Source: Diphasiastrum complanatum (lineage: Eukaryota > Streptophyta > Lycopodiopsida > Lycopodiales > Lycopodiaceae). From it: DNA of 64,000 bases. The stretch is taken from contig CM055099.1 of assembly GCA_029204225.1 (NCBI GenBank), positions 69,859,349 through 69,923,348 of the forward strand, given 5' to 3'. Shown here piece after piece: positions 42,531-52,789 of the stretch; within the stretch, counting starts at the first letter, position 1; each line of letters begins with the position of its first letter. The translations under genes were made by a program, and so were the position numbers. Below the pieces are notes generated by a model. The model was not told the origin of the DNA. It searched no databases and worked only from the letters and a program-made list of their open reading frames with translations.

Positions 42531-42722
42531 GCCCGAGGGCGCACGGTCTTCCTCGAACGGAAGGGCCGAGGAGCTGGCCCTTCCCTTCCGTAAATTCCGT
42601 TTTTACATTTTTTTTTCTTTTTTTTTGACGTAAATTTTTTTTTAACTTGCACCTTCCGGGCGGAAGGTGCATGTAAAAAACGTAAATTTTTTTGCGTGCA
42701 CCTTCCGGACACCGGAAGGTGC
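42484..42722. repeat. Cluster of GC-rich hairpins
   Basis: Four inverted repeats in 240 bp. (1) GTGCGCCCTCG / CGAGGGCGCAC, 42,511-42,521 and 42,534-42,544, which extends imperfectly to ~36-base arms. (2) AAGGGCC / GGCCCTT, 42,561-42,567 and 42,576-42,582. (3) GCACCTTCCG / CGGAAGGTGC, 42,649-42,670. (4) GCACCTTCCGG / CCGGAAGGTGC with loop ACA, 42,698-42,722. T-rich and A-rich runs separate them. No gene is present. Confidence 0.92.
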
Positions 42723-43279
42723 CTGTAAAGAAAAATTTGTCAAAAAAAATTTTGCCCCACAAATTACATTCTATGAGTCACCACCATTTCCTTTGTAAAA
42801 ATTTAAAAACCAATTTTACGTGAGCGAAACCTCCTTGAAGTTTCCCTGTCACATCCGGCCACGCTTATTTTGAGCACCCTGAGGGGAGCTATCACACGCG
42901 TCTGGGTCCTAACTGCGCCATGGCACACCCCCCAATCCTCGACACTAGCCCTGACTGTGCCATGGCCATAGGTTCCAAAGATTTCACAATGTCACATTCC
43001 ACGCTGCCATAGGTTCCAGCTAGGCCACTATTGTAGATTGAATGCTAAAACATAATATTCTATAACAAGGTACTTAAAATCTTGTCTTTCAAATGCAAGA
43101 TTGTATAAAAAACTTTCCATCTTTTGAGAGAAATATTCTTGTTTGATTAAAGTATTTAAAATAAAATACCGTAGAACGGCAGAAATGAATTAAGCTACCT
43201 AAAAGCTAAGTTAAACTTAGAATAGTAAGCTAATTACTTAAAACCAACTGCCCGATGTAAGTCAAAAATTAAATATTAA
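42723..43279. other. Non-coding DNA after the hairpin cluster
   Basis: GAAACCTCCTTGAAGTTTCC then CTGTCACATCC (about 42,827-42,858) is the second copy of the short dispersed motif. GCCATGG...CCATAGGTTCC is repeated near 42,916, 42,960 and 43,005. No gene is recognised. Confidence 0.5.
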
Positions 43280-44430
43280 ACTAATTAATCAAAACCAACT
43301 GCCTGATGTAAATCACTAACTAAAATAGATCCAATAATAGGTAATGCAGGAAGCTTTGAAGCAGTCGCTCCTGCAAACTGAGCTCGTCTAAGAATTGAAA
43401 TTGCTTGTGAACGTTGTAATGCCATAGAAATACGCTCGCTGTAGAAATAAATAATGATGGAAGGTATGGTAATGCTTTGTCCTTGGCGTTTCACCATAAG
43501 CTCTGCACATAAAGATAAAAAATCATTAAATTTCTTGTGAAGACAACCTAAGTTTCCAAGGCAAAGGGGATGAAATCTTCAACGGGTGCACGATCATTAT
43601 AATCTCGTTCCTTTTCTTGAGCTGCTTGAGATGCAGCGGCCCCTTGCGTGCTGGAAGTACGAGGAAGAAGGTCCTGATGAGAGGGATCAGCAATTACAAC
43701 ATCTCCTAGAGTACGAAGTCCATCACGTGAGAGAACAAGGTCAACTCGTCATTGGGTAGATTGTTGATAAAATGTGTGTCTGTTCTCAAACAACATGAAA
43801 GCCACTATCATGAGCAATAGCAACCAAGACATCACGAATGGAATCATATGAAACAATACGTTCTCCACCTGATGAACAACGCATAAGACGAGTACCCAAG
43901 GAATACAATACATGCCCACATGAACACTTAGATATACCAATTAACATTGGATGTGGAAGTCCCAATCTGGTTCGAAGGCCAGTTATAAACAAGTCATTAT
44001 TGAGTCTCAATAGTGGAAGAACTAGACGTGCAACCAACCAAGCCCCAGCACCTGGACCAGCACAAGATAGAAGATGAGCTCGAATTGCATCAGAAGGTGA
44101 ATCTTTGATAAGTTGACCGAAGGAATAAGAGTGAAGATGCTCCATAATAGCCATCTGAAAAACTCGTTGCTGATTTGTCACCAAAGATTCAAAGGGAGGC
44201 ACAAAAGGCTGTACAAGTGGTGGAAGTAAATCTCGAGCAATGCGTAGAGCTTGTTGAAAAGCAAAATTGCCAGTCTCCACATGAGCTACTGTATCAAGAA
44301 GAAGAGGCTGGTTACCCTGCTGAAACCTGGAGACTAGTGCAGAGGCAACAAGAGCCCAACTTCAGAGAAAAGCAGTTGGTGCAATGCAAGCAGTAGATAC
44401 AAGGCCAACACCACCAGAGGAAGCAGGAAG
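43280..44430 (-). pseudogene. LINE-like retroelement C-terminal fragment (GAGAWL / nuclease-like region)
   Basis: Minus-strand homology runs from about 44,430. It includes QQGNQPLLLDTVAHVETGNF, then SPSDAIRAHLLSCAGPGAGA, then GLRTRLGLPHP, a Cys-rich CSCGHVLYSLGTRLMRCSSG and RIVSYDSIRDVL. After a frameshift and a TGA near 43,745 come RVDLVLSRDGLRTLGDVVIA, then AAQEKERDYNDRAPVEDFIP, FALET and ALQRSQAISILRRAQ. I recognise this arrangement (GAGAWL, RLGLP, C-x-CG, D-VL, D-V-I-DP) from C-terminal parts of LINE-type reverse transcriptase proteins, with a probable PD-(D/E)xK-type nuclease. The polymerase domain itself is not present. The frameshift and stop make it non-functional. Family naming is from memory of the pattern and is moderately certain. 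Confidence 0.6.
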
Positions 44431-45284
44431 AGAAATTTGCCGCTCAAAAAATTGACCTTCACAAGTGTCAAAGGTTCCTGGCCCCAAAAGGCGACCAAAT
44501 ACAAAATACAAAGGCAATTTCACTTTTTGCTTAATGCAAATGAAGTGCTATTACTCTATTTTATTGAGATTTGGCACCTCAATACCTTTCTGGTGATGTT
44601 TTACTACTTGGCACGTGATATTAGAGTAGTTTTACTACTTTGGCAATTGCTAAAATGTTTCCTAGTGCCCACATCACCCAAGAGCCTTGACAGTTGTCGT
44701 TCAATATGTCGAAGGGTTTAAGTTTTTGTTTCCCTTCAATGAAGGGTATAATATTTTGTAGCTTTCAAAATGACGAAATGTGAAAACATATGCCCTTCAC
44801 GCTTGAAGGATATAATGCCTTAACAAGTTGTCATTTGAAGGGCAAATGACTTGGACATGCAATTTGCCCTTCAATCTGCAACACTGCATCTAGCCCCTTC
44901 CCAACCAGTGCTCTGAAACCTCCCTCAAGTTTCCCTTTGATATCCTACATATTTCAATGGATGTCGGCTTTAAAAAAATTATGCCTCCTAAAACCTTCAA
45001 CTCAAAAATGTTATAATGTTCTAAAATCCTACAGCTATCAAAAATTGTCGGTTATTATTGTAGCTAGCTTTGTTAAAGAATAGTGCATTAAATGAAACTA
45101 TTTTTGATCTGCTAAATTATATTCATCATAATAAAAAAAATTCAAAATTTTCAAACATTGATGGCATCCAACTAATTTCTTGGGCATCAACCTAGCTCGC
45201 TCCAACAATAATTTTCACGGTACAATGTGTTATAAGGTTAGAAATTAGCTGCTTTGTCTAACTCAAATGATGAGAATTGGGACA
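44431..45284. other. AT-rich DNA with a perfect hairpin
   Basis: TTGAAGGGCAAAT (44,835-44,847) and ATTTGCCCTTCAA (44,862-44,874) form a perfect 13-bp stem with a 14-base loop. CCCTTCAATGAAGGG near 44,733 and CCCTTCACGCTTGAAGG near 44,795 use the same arm sequence. CTCTGAAACCTCCCTCAAGT (about 44,914) is the third copy of the dispersed motif. No gene recognised. Confidence 0.7.
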
Positions 45285-45660
45285 ATGACATGGAGAGTAA
45301 ATATATTTCACTAATAAAGGACAAGACCTAGAGTCTTGTCAATCCCCCTATGAATGCCAAGATTATTAAAACGAAATGGATATTCAAGCTGAAGCCTAAA
45401 CCACATGGATCAATATCCAAATGGAAATCTAGGCTAAGCCCATGGCACAAGACATGGATCTTTGTACAAATTGGAAAGATCCTTGAGAACTAGATGTCAT
45501 TTTTGTCTAGCAATTGAGGGTAACGATGATCCATGCTTGTTGTGACACAAAAGACTAGGGCATATCGAAATAGACAATCTTTTGAAGATGTAGAAGGAAG
45601 CATACATTCGAGAAATCAAACTAAATGGAGCTCATCAATTGGCTTTTCTCCCACATTGTA
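45285..45660 (+). pseudogene. Scrambled copia fragments: RVT_2 start, then pre-integrase
   Basis: The plus strand 45,325-45,440 reads TWSLVNPPMN then KTKWIFKLKPKPHGSISKWK, the beginning of a copia reverse transcriptase. At 45,500-45,605 comes LAIEGNDDPCLL then HKRLGHIEIDNLLKM, the GAG-pre-integrase domain. In an intact copia, pre-integrase precedes reverse transcriptase by well over 1 kb. Here the order is reversed and the integrase is missing. Two pieces were therefore joined, by circular-molecule recombination, template switching or separate insertions. Both pieces are short (30-40 codons), broken by stops, and on the same strand. The Trp expected before HKRLGH is a stop (TGA). Confidence 0.7.
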
Positions 45661-45739
45661 TGTTCGGCATCGACGATGACCCACCGCGATTTGCGTTGTG
45701 ATCTGCGATGCGAATAGTGAGTTTAATTTTTTTTATTCA

Positions 45740-46480
45740 TCACGGACGTCGCAATAGGGTCGTCAAAATATGACGTCTATAAAAGATGTCGCAATCCGAC
45801 AATCATTGGTTTCCGGCGTCTCGAGGACTGAGTCGGAAAATTGGACACCGGGAGCGACGTGGACGTCGGAATACAACGTCCCACGTGGACATCAGATTTT
45901 GATGTCCAAGACCTATGTGGCATATCCGACGTGGATGTTGCGATCCGTCATTCATAAAGGAAATCAAAATCCGACGTCTGTTCTTATAGAACATGCTCCA
46001 AAAACATCCGCGACGTGTATCCGACGTCCATCGACATGTGAATGGACATCAGATTCTGACGTCCAAAAAGAACGTCGGATTCCAATGTTTGTTAACAAAA
46101 TCTCCTCTTAAAACGTGGATATCCGACAAGTTTTTGTGTCAGAATCCGACATCCCTTATTAGGTTAAAAAAATGTGTAAAAAACAATGCGCGCATTTTTA
46201 TCAATTTATTCTTGCATATGTGTTCTTGGAGAGGCGCTAGTCTTGGATTGCTTTTGAGACAATATTTTTGGATTGCATTCGAAATTTGGATCAAGTAACA
46301 AGCATGAGGTACTTTCTATACTTACATTACTTAATTCACATTATAAATTGCAATATCTTATTGTATTACTTTTTGAAAATCCGACATTGCACAAAGTTTC
46401 AAAACTCCTAGTTAGTTAAGACATTGCACATATTGGAATCCGACATTGCTCATATTTTGGATTTCGACATACAAAACCAA
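45740..46480. repeat. Cluster of TCCGACGT / ACGTCGGA motifs
   Basis: TCCGAC or its complement GTCGGA, usually extended to ACGT, occurs about a dozen times in both orientations. Examples lie near 45,796, 45,831, 45,866, 45,928, 45,976, 46,030, 46,073, 46,110, 46,147, 46,380 and 46,440. GACGTC palindromes also recur. This matches the look of subterminal motif arrays of CACTA or other DNA elements, but no terminal CACTA repeat is visible. A plus frame here (45,770-46,111) follows the motif and is probably accidental. Confidence 0.65.
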
Positions 46481-47399
46481 TAACAATATTGTGATCAACT
46501 GCAATAATATATATATTGAAAATGTCAATCAGTGTATCACAAAATTTTTGTTTTTGCAATCTCTCTAACTTACGATAGATGAACTAAAATTTATATTAAA
46601 AACCTAATCTACTCGTCGTCGTCGTCAAGACGTCCGCTCTACTTGAAAACAAACAAACAAGACACATTAGTATTTAATCTTGATCATATTAACGATTAAG
46701 AGTGAACAAGTATGCATTTTACAACAATAATATACGAAGAATACAAAATTTAAATGTTTCAAAAAAACTTACATGTGGAGGATGACCCTCGCTCTTCAAT
46801 TATCGACTAATGCCTCGTATGATTCCCTAAAGGCAAATTCGTACTCTTTTTTAGTTGGTAGACGTCCATAGTCCACCAACTATCCATTCAATTTAAGCTG
46901 GAATTAGTTTAGGGCTAGGTTGGATTTAACTAGAAAACTATGTAGTTATCCACGCAGACTATTTGCGTGACTCTCGCGACACTTAGTCGATTTTGCATAT
47001 ATGATGTTGAGACAGGTCATGAGACGTTGTCTTTCTTGAAGACAAATTCCATGATTTTAAGCAGAACCAGCCAATTTAAACATAACTAGAATATACATGG
47101 ATCAAATTTTGGCATGTCTTTAACAAAATTTATCATATTTGTTCAGTACATACAGTCCCATAACGACTACTTATGATGTGAGCTAGCTACTTATGTGTGT
47201 ATATGTCATCGGCGATGTCATCATCATCAGATAGCGATTCATCTCATGCTCGCAATAGTAGGTATATATTGTTATTGATATTGACATCAATTGCACTTTA
47301 TTTATTATTTGAATATGATTGTATAATTTCTCTGGCACATTTATTCTTACAATGACATTTGATTGGAATTATGAATTCTAGGGAAATTATTGTACATAT
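46481..47399. other. AT-rich intergenic DNA
   Basis: A short GTC run (CGTCGTCGTCGTC, about 46,613) and a stretch starting ATGTCATCATCATCAGATAG (about 47,216) are visible, the latter open for only about 15 codons. No gene is supported. Confidence 0.6.
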
Positions 47400-48035
47400 G
47401 TGAGCATTGAAGGTGTTTGTCTTTCCCTTGATGTTCTCCTTGGCTTTTGACTTGATGAAGGTCCTTCATCATCACCATCTAAAGTAGGATCCATAACATC
47501 AACATCAAGATTGTTAGATCCATCCACACCATCATTACTTGAAGACACGTTTGGAATGTTCCCCTCATCAAAAATGACATCTCTACCAAAATCACCTTAT
47601 TAGTAGTAGGAATGTAAAGCTTGTAGGCTTTACTCACCTCACTATATCCAACAAATATACCTTTCCTTGAAGATGGATCCTCCTTTGTTCTATCATCAAG
47701 AGTTATATTGACATAGCAAGTGCATCCAAAAGTTCTAAAAACCTTGACACTTGACCTCCTCTTGAATAGCATCTCAAAATGTGTTCTTCCATCCAATATA
47801 GCACTCGGCCACCTATTGCATAGAAAGTTAGCACACAACAAGGCTTGATCCCAAAATGGTTTAGGAATATTTGAACTTAATCTCATAGCTTTGGCACCTT
47901 CATGTAAGGTCCTATTCTTCTTCTCGGTCACTCCATTTTGTTGAGGTGTCCTTGGAGTTGTGTACTTCCTCTTGATCCCATGCTCATCTCAAAAGGCTTT
48001 AAACTTGGTTGATATATACTAACCTCGTCTCCTTG
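47400..48035 (-). pseudogene. Copia integrase C-terminal fragment, same family as the young copia
   Basis: Minus strand from about 48,020: a degraded core, QQNGVTEKKNRTLHEGAKAM with the catalytic Glu kept, PFWDQALLCANFLCNRW, then RRSSVKVFRTFGCTCYVNIT and GIFVGYSEVSKAYKLYIP. A frameshift follows near 47,580, then an acidic linker to about 47,400. It is the closest relative in the window of the element at 34.8-41.2 kb (ITLDDRTKEDPSS is shared), and it shows what that element lost. It ends abruptly near 48,035, about 60 bp before the primer site of the gag-protease element. Both ends are truncated and no LTR is attached. Confidence 0.85.
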
Positions 48036-48110
48036 ATGCTTGTGTGCTTGGATTATTTGTGAGGCTAGGGTAGGAAATAGCTCCACAACAATTTTGGCGC
48101 CGTTGTCAGG
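48036..48110 (+). other. LTR end remnant and primer site of gag-protease element copy 2
   Basis: CTCCACAACA (48,081-48,090) looks like an LTR end. It is followed by ATTT and TGGCGCCGTTGTCAGG (48,095-48,110), the primer site type used by many plant Ty3/gypsy elements (Athila/Tat-like TGGCGCCGTTGTC). Only about 55 bp of 5' LTR remain before the copia fragment at 48,035. Confidence 0.85.
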
Positions 48111-49439
48111 GAGCTACTCCAATTTTCAGTTTGCAGCATGTTTGGATGTTTGTTAGCTTGCATTTAGGCATCTTGTTTTGGCATTAGTATGGTTAAAATT
48201 GCATCTTAGGTTTAGATTGAGAGTGATTTCGCTTGATTTGAGTGGATATTCTTGTTTGAAATCCAATATGATTGTTAATTAGGGAAAGCTAGTCATATCA
48301 CAATTCTTAAGATCCATTTGGATATGATGTATCAAAGAAAACAACAAAAATTGGTCAATTTTGTCAGATTTGATAAAAAAATGAGACAAAATCGTCATCA
48401 GACCTGATAACTTTTTGATCTCTTACAATAAACCTTTGCCAAGTTGTAAGAAGCTTTGGTTTCACTCACAGAACCTTCAGATTGAAGGACAAAGGTTAAT
48501 TCCCAGCAGATTTGCAAGACCATCAAAAAATACCAAAAAACCACCAAATTCTAAAAATACAGAAAAAGAACCTTCGTCCGATTCACTATGCATAGTTGTG
48601 ATTCAGATTTATCTATTGTCAGGTCGACAAAAAATAATACTAAAAATAGAAGGCCAAAGTGATTGTTCATCTAGTTGCTGGTAACCTTTTGTGAAAAGTT
48701 TAACACCTTTTCACAAAAATGTAAGTTCTCTGAGAAGAACCTTCACCAAAAACTTTTCCAGAGTTTGTGTCAGTCCTACTTACTATTTTTTATAATCAGT
48801 GAGTCCGGCAAACGTTTTTGTCAATGCTAGTTGTCATATTGATATTTTTTTGTCAAAAAGACTCTTTTTTGCAAAAATAATAGTACTCTTGAACCTTCGC
48901 CTACTTTTATAAGGATTCTACATATAATAAGCCATCATTTGTGAGTTCGGCAAAGATTAAACTTATTAGGATCTTGCAAAAAATTTATTTTAATCCTCGC
49001 CCAGCTGAAAAAATTAATTGTTCCTACAAGAACCTTCGCAAGTTCTACCCTGGCTTTATCTGTGTCAAATTTATTGTTTGTGAGTTCGGTGAAAGTTATT
49101 TGTATTCAAATTTGTCAGAAAATAACAATATTATTGATTTTTTATCCAAATTAGTAGTGAAGAACCTTCGCCAAGTCTACTTTTGCCCTCGTCAGTACTA
49201 TTTTTAGGTTTGATTTACCAGATCTAGTCTTTGTCAAATTTATGAGACATTCTATTATATTGATGATTATAAAAATTTCCCTATTTAGAAGTGTTGATCG
49301 CTTGATCAAAGATCTTTTTTCATAAGATAAGAAATTTGATTATTGTCAAGTGATATAAGTTTTACAGATATGATATGAGATAGGATTTGATTGAAAAATC
49401 CAGATCCAATCTCATTGTCTGATTGAATTGATTCACAAT
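48111..49439 (+). other. Leader of gag-protease element copy 2, with a ~140-bp repeat
   Basis: GTGAGT(C/T)CGG..AAAG recurs at 48,799, 48,941 and 49,080. AGAACCTTCGCC-like motifs recur at about 48,476, 48,569, 48,738, 48,892, 49,030 and 49,152. This indicates a decayed tandem repeat of about 140 bp in the 1.3-kb leader. There are no coding frames of note. Confidence 0.65.
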
Positions 49440-51000
49440 GGATGTTCCACTATTGATTGTTAGAAGGTCACCTCGGTTAGAGATTTCAAAGTACAATGGG
49501 TTATCTGATTCTATCCAATTTCTCAAAATCTATTCACAATCATTTGAGGTATTTGACAAAGTTTTTTCGCAATATAACTTAAGCTATTTTCGATGGCCTT
49601 AACTGGAGCTACACAAGATTGGTTTTATAACCAAGATGAAATAGAACGTGCAGATTGGGAAGTTGTAAAACAAGCCCTCATCACAAGATTTAAACCCCAG
49701 AAATTTATGGAAGGTCCTTTTCTACTTTAAGAAAACTTAAAATGGGAAAGAAGAAAGGATTACGAGACTATATTGAATGGGTTAAACACTTCAGATCTGA
49801 GTGTGATCCCAATCTAATTAATGATGAAGCTATGATTATGTGATTTTTGACAAGTCTACCTAAGAGGATTAGATGCGAGCTAAAACGCCATACAGATTAT
49901 TTTTCCTTACAAAATGCTATGGACGATGCGATAGAGGAGGATGAAGATTCTGATGATGAACCGAATATTGAAATGCTTCTGTATAGAGCAGGGCAAACCA
50001 CTATTACATCCACCACTATTGCATCCACTAATAATAATGCTACTGCAAAGTTGATGATGAATGAGTTTGAGAAACTTGGTCAAAAGCAGCAGATGCAGTT
50101 GGATAAGATGCAGTCTCAATTCGACGAGAAGGTGAAAGCTTTGGAAGAGGTGCATTCTAAGAGTAGTAGCGCAACGGAAAAGTTTGCTAAGACCTTTCCT
50201 AGTCGGAAAAATGTCTGGTATTCAATTTGTGCAAAAAATCACACCATGAATGAATGTCCAACATTGAAACAACGAATGACGAATACTATTTGTCATTTGT
50301 GCAATTCTACGGGACACGAAATAACATTTTGCTTGTTTAATCCTCACATTAGCTAGCAAAGGTATGCTAAGCTTCAATATCGGGAACCTAATACCTATAA
50401 GGGACCTGATCCTAAGAACCAAACTCAGAACTTTGGCCTGAGATTTTGTGAACGACTTGCTTTGACAGCTCCACCAACACAAAATGCATCTCCTATGAAC
50501 CTAATGGAACCCCCTTATAGTGGTAATGAGCAATGGAATCACAGTTATGATCAAGAAATTGGTCCTTCAAAATAGTATGCTATCTATGTTGCCGCACAAC
50601 AACAAGCAGCTAGACAATGGGCCAAAGCACCACTTGGATGTTTTGCATGCGGAGAGAACCACAGAGTTGCAGAATGTCTGAACAAATAAAAGTTTGTTCC
50701 ATTATGTTGTGAATACGGTTATGGACATTGTTACAAGGATTGTCTAGCAAGACCAAAACCACCACCGGTTACTGCTCCCTTTAATATGATTATGATTAAG
50801 CAAAGACCAACATCTCAGTCTATTGAACCAAGTGTACCTGGGATGGTTGTTACCAGAGCACAGAAGCAAAAAGAGGTTCTAGTTGATCCAGTACCTACTA
50901 AATCTGTACCAACTATAGATATACCTACTACATCAAGGGTGTATCCAAATCTCAACTCAAAAAAGAAGAGATATCAAAATATGAGACAGTGGATTAAATA
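49440..51000 (+). pseudogene. Gag of the gag-protease element (copy 2)
   Basis: ATG 49,440 opens the capsid region (ISKYNGLSDSIQFLKIYSQS, then MALTGATQDWFYNQDEIERA in a shifted frame, then YIEWVKHFRSECDPNLINDE). MIM is followed by TGA at about 49,841, exactly as in copy 1. The frame goes on with FLTSLPKRIRCELKRHTDYF, an acidic patch, a Gln/Lys coiled coil (about 50,045-50,150), and Cys/His clusters CAKNHTMNEC, CHLCNSTGHEITFC, CFACGENHRVAEC and GYGHCYKDC. The first cluster has a reduced Cys set (W.SIC). Then comes a linker with MVVTRAQKQKEVLVDPV. Early shifts and at least three stops make it defective. It co-linearly matches copy 1, including the linker, so both derive from one family. Confidence 0.85.
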
Positions 51001-51790
51001 GTTGCAAGAAGAAGAAGCCCTGGAAGTAGCTAAAGCCGCAAACGGAAGGACATAATCCACGAACGTATGTTAATACTCAGTTGCACCATCATGAAGAACC
51101 CTTCAAAATGACAGACTCTGAAGTGCTGCAAACAAAAATGATCATGAATATTCTATCTAGTAAGATGAATATTACACTCAGAGAATTTCTTAAGCTAGTG
51201 CCTAAAGCAAAAGAAGTATGAAACTCAGATTGAACCACCAGTCCATCAAAAGCCATTGTTTTGTGCCGGATTTGAAGAAACAAATGAAGTACACAATGTT
51301 AGAGCAGTCTGGGAAAGTGAGCAAAGAAACATCACCCTGTCGATACAACATACACATTTTGGAAAAGAAGCAACCGTGATAGATGGAGGTTCAGGAGTGA
51401 GCTTGATTTCGACAAAGCTATGTGCAAAATGGGGCCTTACAAATACGCAGCCTATGACTTTTGCCATTAAGCTAGCTGATCAAATGACAGTCTGCTATCC
51501 TAAGGGAATGGTTGAAGACATACTTGTCAAAATTGCTAGAGTGCAGTTTGTCATTACTTTTATAGTAATGGACTTACTTGATGCACCAAATGTATACCAA
51601 GTTTTATTGGGACGTCCATGATTATGAGCTGCGCAAGTAATTCATAACTAGGACACCAAAAAATTTACTTTTGAGAATCGTGAGCATGCAGTCAAAGTTG
51701 ATCCAATTACTTGGACTATCAAGTCAGTAGCTCAAAAAGGGGATGATGATCTTCAACTACAAATCATACCTGTGATCGATATGTAAAGAA
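51001..51790 (+). pseudogene. Retropepsin-like protease of the gag-protease element (copy 2)
   Basis: The main frame (51,256-51,621) reads FCAGFEETNEVHNVRAVWES, then EATVIDGGSGVSLISTKLCA, then LADQMTVCYPKGMVEDILVK, VMDLLDAPNVYQVLLGRP and stops where copy 1 has WL. The same frame continues KFTFENREHAVKVDP. The D-G-G-S-G loop replaces the family-typical D-[ST]-G-A in both copies, so it is the family's own motif. The flap and the final LLGRP are normal. Protease would separate gag from the downstream domain. Upstream, 51,001-51,250 has a broken link to gag with the MTDSE-like segment. Confidence 0.78.
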
Positions 51791-52769
51791 TTTGGGAGTT
51801 CATTATGACTCTCAAACTGATACTGTCAATTGGAACCAAGCTCTTGTTTTATTATTTTACAATAGATGTGCTAGACTTTTCATTTCACAAGTACTTGTTA
51901 TAGTCCTCATGCGGTTAAATCACCGAAGCAGTTCGATGCCACAATATCTGATGGTTGTGAAGAAGAAGACCTCTTTGAGAAAGAAGAATTACTGGCAAGA
52001 CCTCAACGCCAAACAAGCACCGCACCCGCAGTTACTGTTCCTGTTGTTGTTGCTGCCACAACTGCAACACCCGTGGATTCTGGTGACGCTCTTCGTATAG
52101 TCACTAACTTTGCACGAGTGATGGTAGAATTTCAAGCCCGATTTGATAACTTCAAACATATGGCATCGACAGAGTTGGCCAAGGCAAAGTCCACATCACG
52201 GATTATGAAAAGGCGGCCGCTCAAGTATTAGAGTCGAATTCTCATATTCTAGTTCTAGTTATGCCTCAGTTCTCACCTTAGCCAAAGAACAGGGAGTATT
52301 TGATACATGCTTGGATCAAGGGAAAGATGGTGATATGGAAGACATAGTACCAGATGCATAGGCCAAGGAAGCAGGTCCATCTACTTCCAGGACCATGTCA
52401 TTATTTCAAAAGCCGATCACCATCGAGGACCAGATTCAAACTTTTCTGCAGCAAAATCCACATGAGTCCTCAAGGAGTGGATGGGTAATTAAGTTCAAAA
52501 CTTTCGAGATCGAAGCCAGCAAAGAATTGGCCAAGATACATGCATTGGGAGAGCAACCAACTTGGCGAAAGACAATTTTTGAAAAAGCTCCAGATTCCAT
52601 CGTGAGTTATGTCGCAAGCCATTGCCAATTGCGGGTAGATCCTCTTACTATGTGCCAATGCCAAAACGAAACAAATGGAAAGATTTGGGGATTCCAGTGG
52701 GACAAGTCAGCATCCACAACCCAAATTGGGCTATCATATACCAAAAGTAAAATTGAAAAATCTCAGTAG
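51791..52769 (+). pseudogene. Post-protease region and conserved C-terminal domain (copy 2), no reverse transcriptase
   Basis: 51,790-52,350 shows broken frames with low-complexity Val/Ala/Thr (VTVPVVVAATTATPVDSG) and a charged helix (FARVMVEFQARFDNF). From 52,395 a frame reads ITIEDQIQTFLQQNPHESSR, then GWVIKFKTFEIEASKELAKI, ALGEQPTWRKTIFEKAPDSI and YVASHCQLRVDP. This last domain recurs in copy 1 and at 53,790-54,090. No YxDD, RNase H or integrase motif occurs anywhere up to the following LTR. Its role is unknown. A minus-strand copia LTR abuts at about 52,790. Confidence 0.65.
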
Positions 52770-52789
52770 ATTTTCACTGTGCGCTTCAG

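Noticed and set aside
43838-44396. Two plus-strand frames (79 and 73 codons)
   Set aside because: They are antisense to the LINE-like fragment, which explains the open reading.
45770-46111. 113-codon plus-strand frame
   Set aside because: It is built from the repeated TCCGACGT motif and has no known domain.
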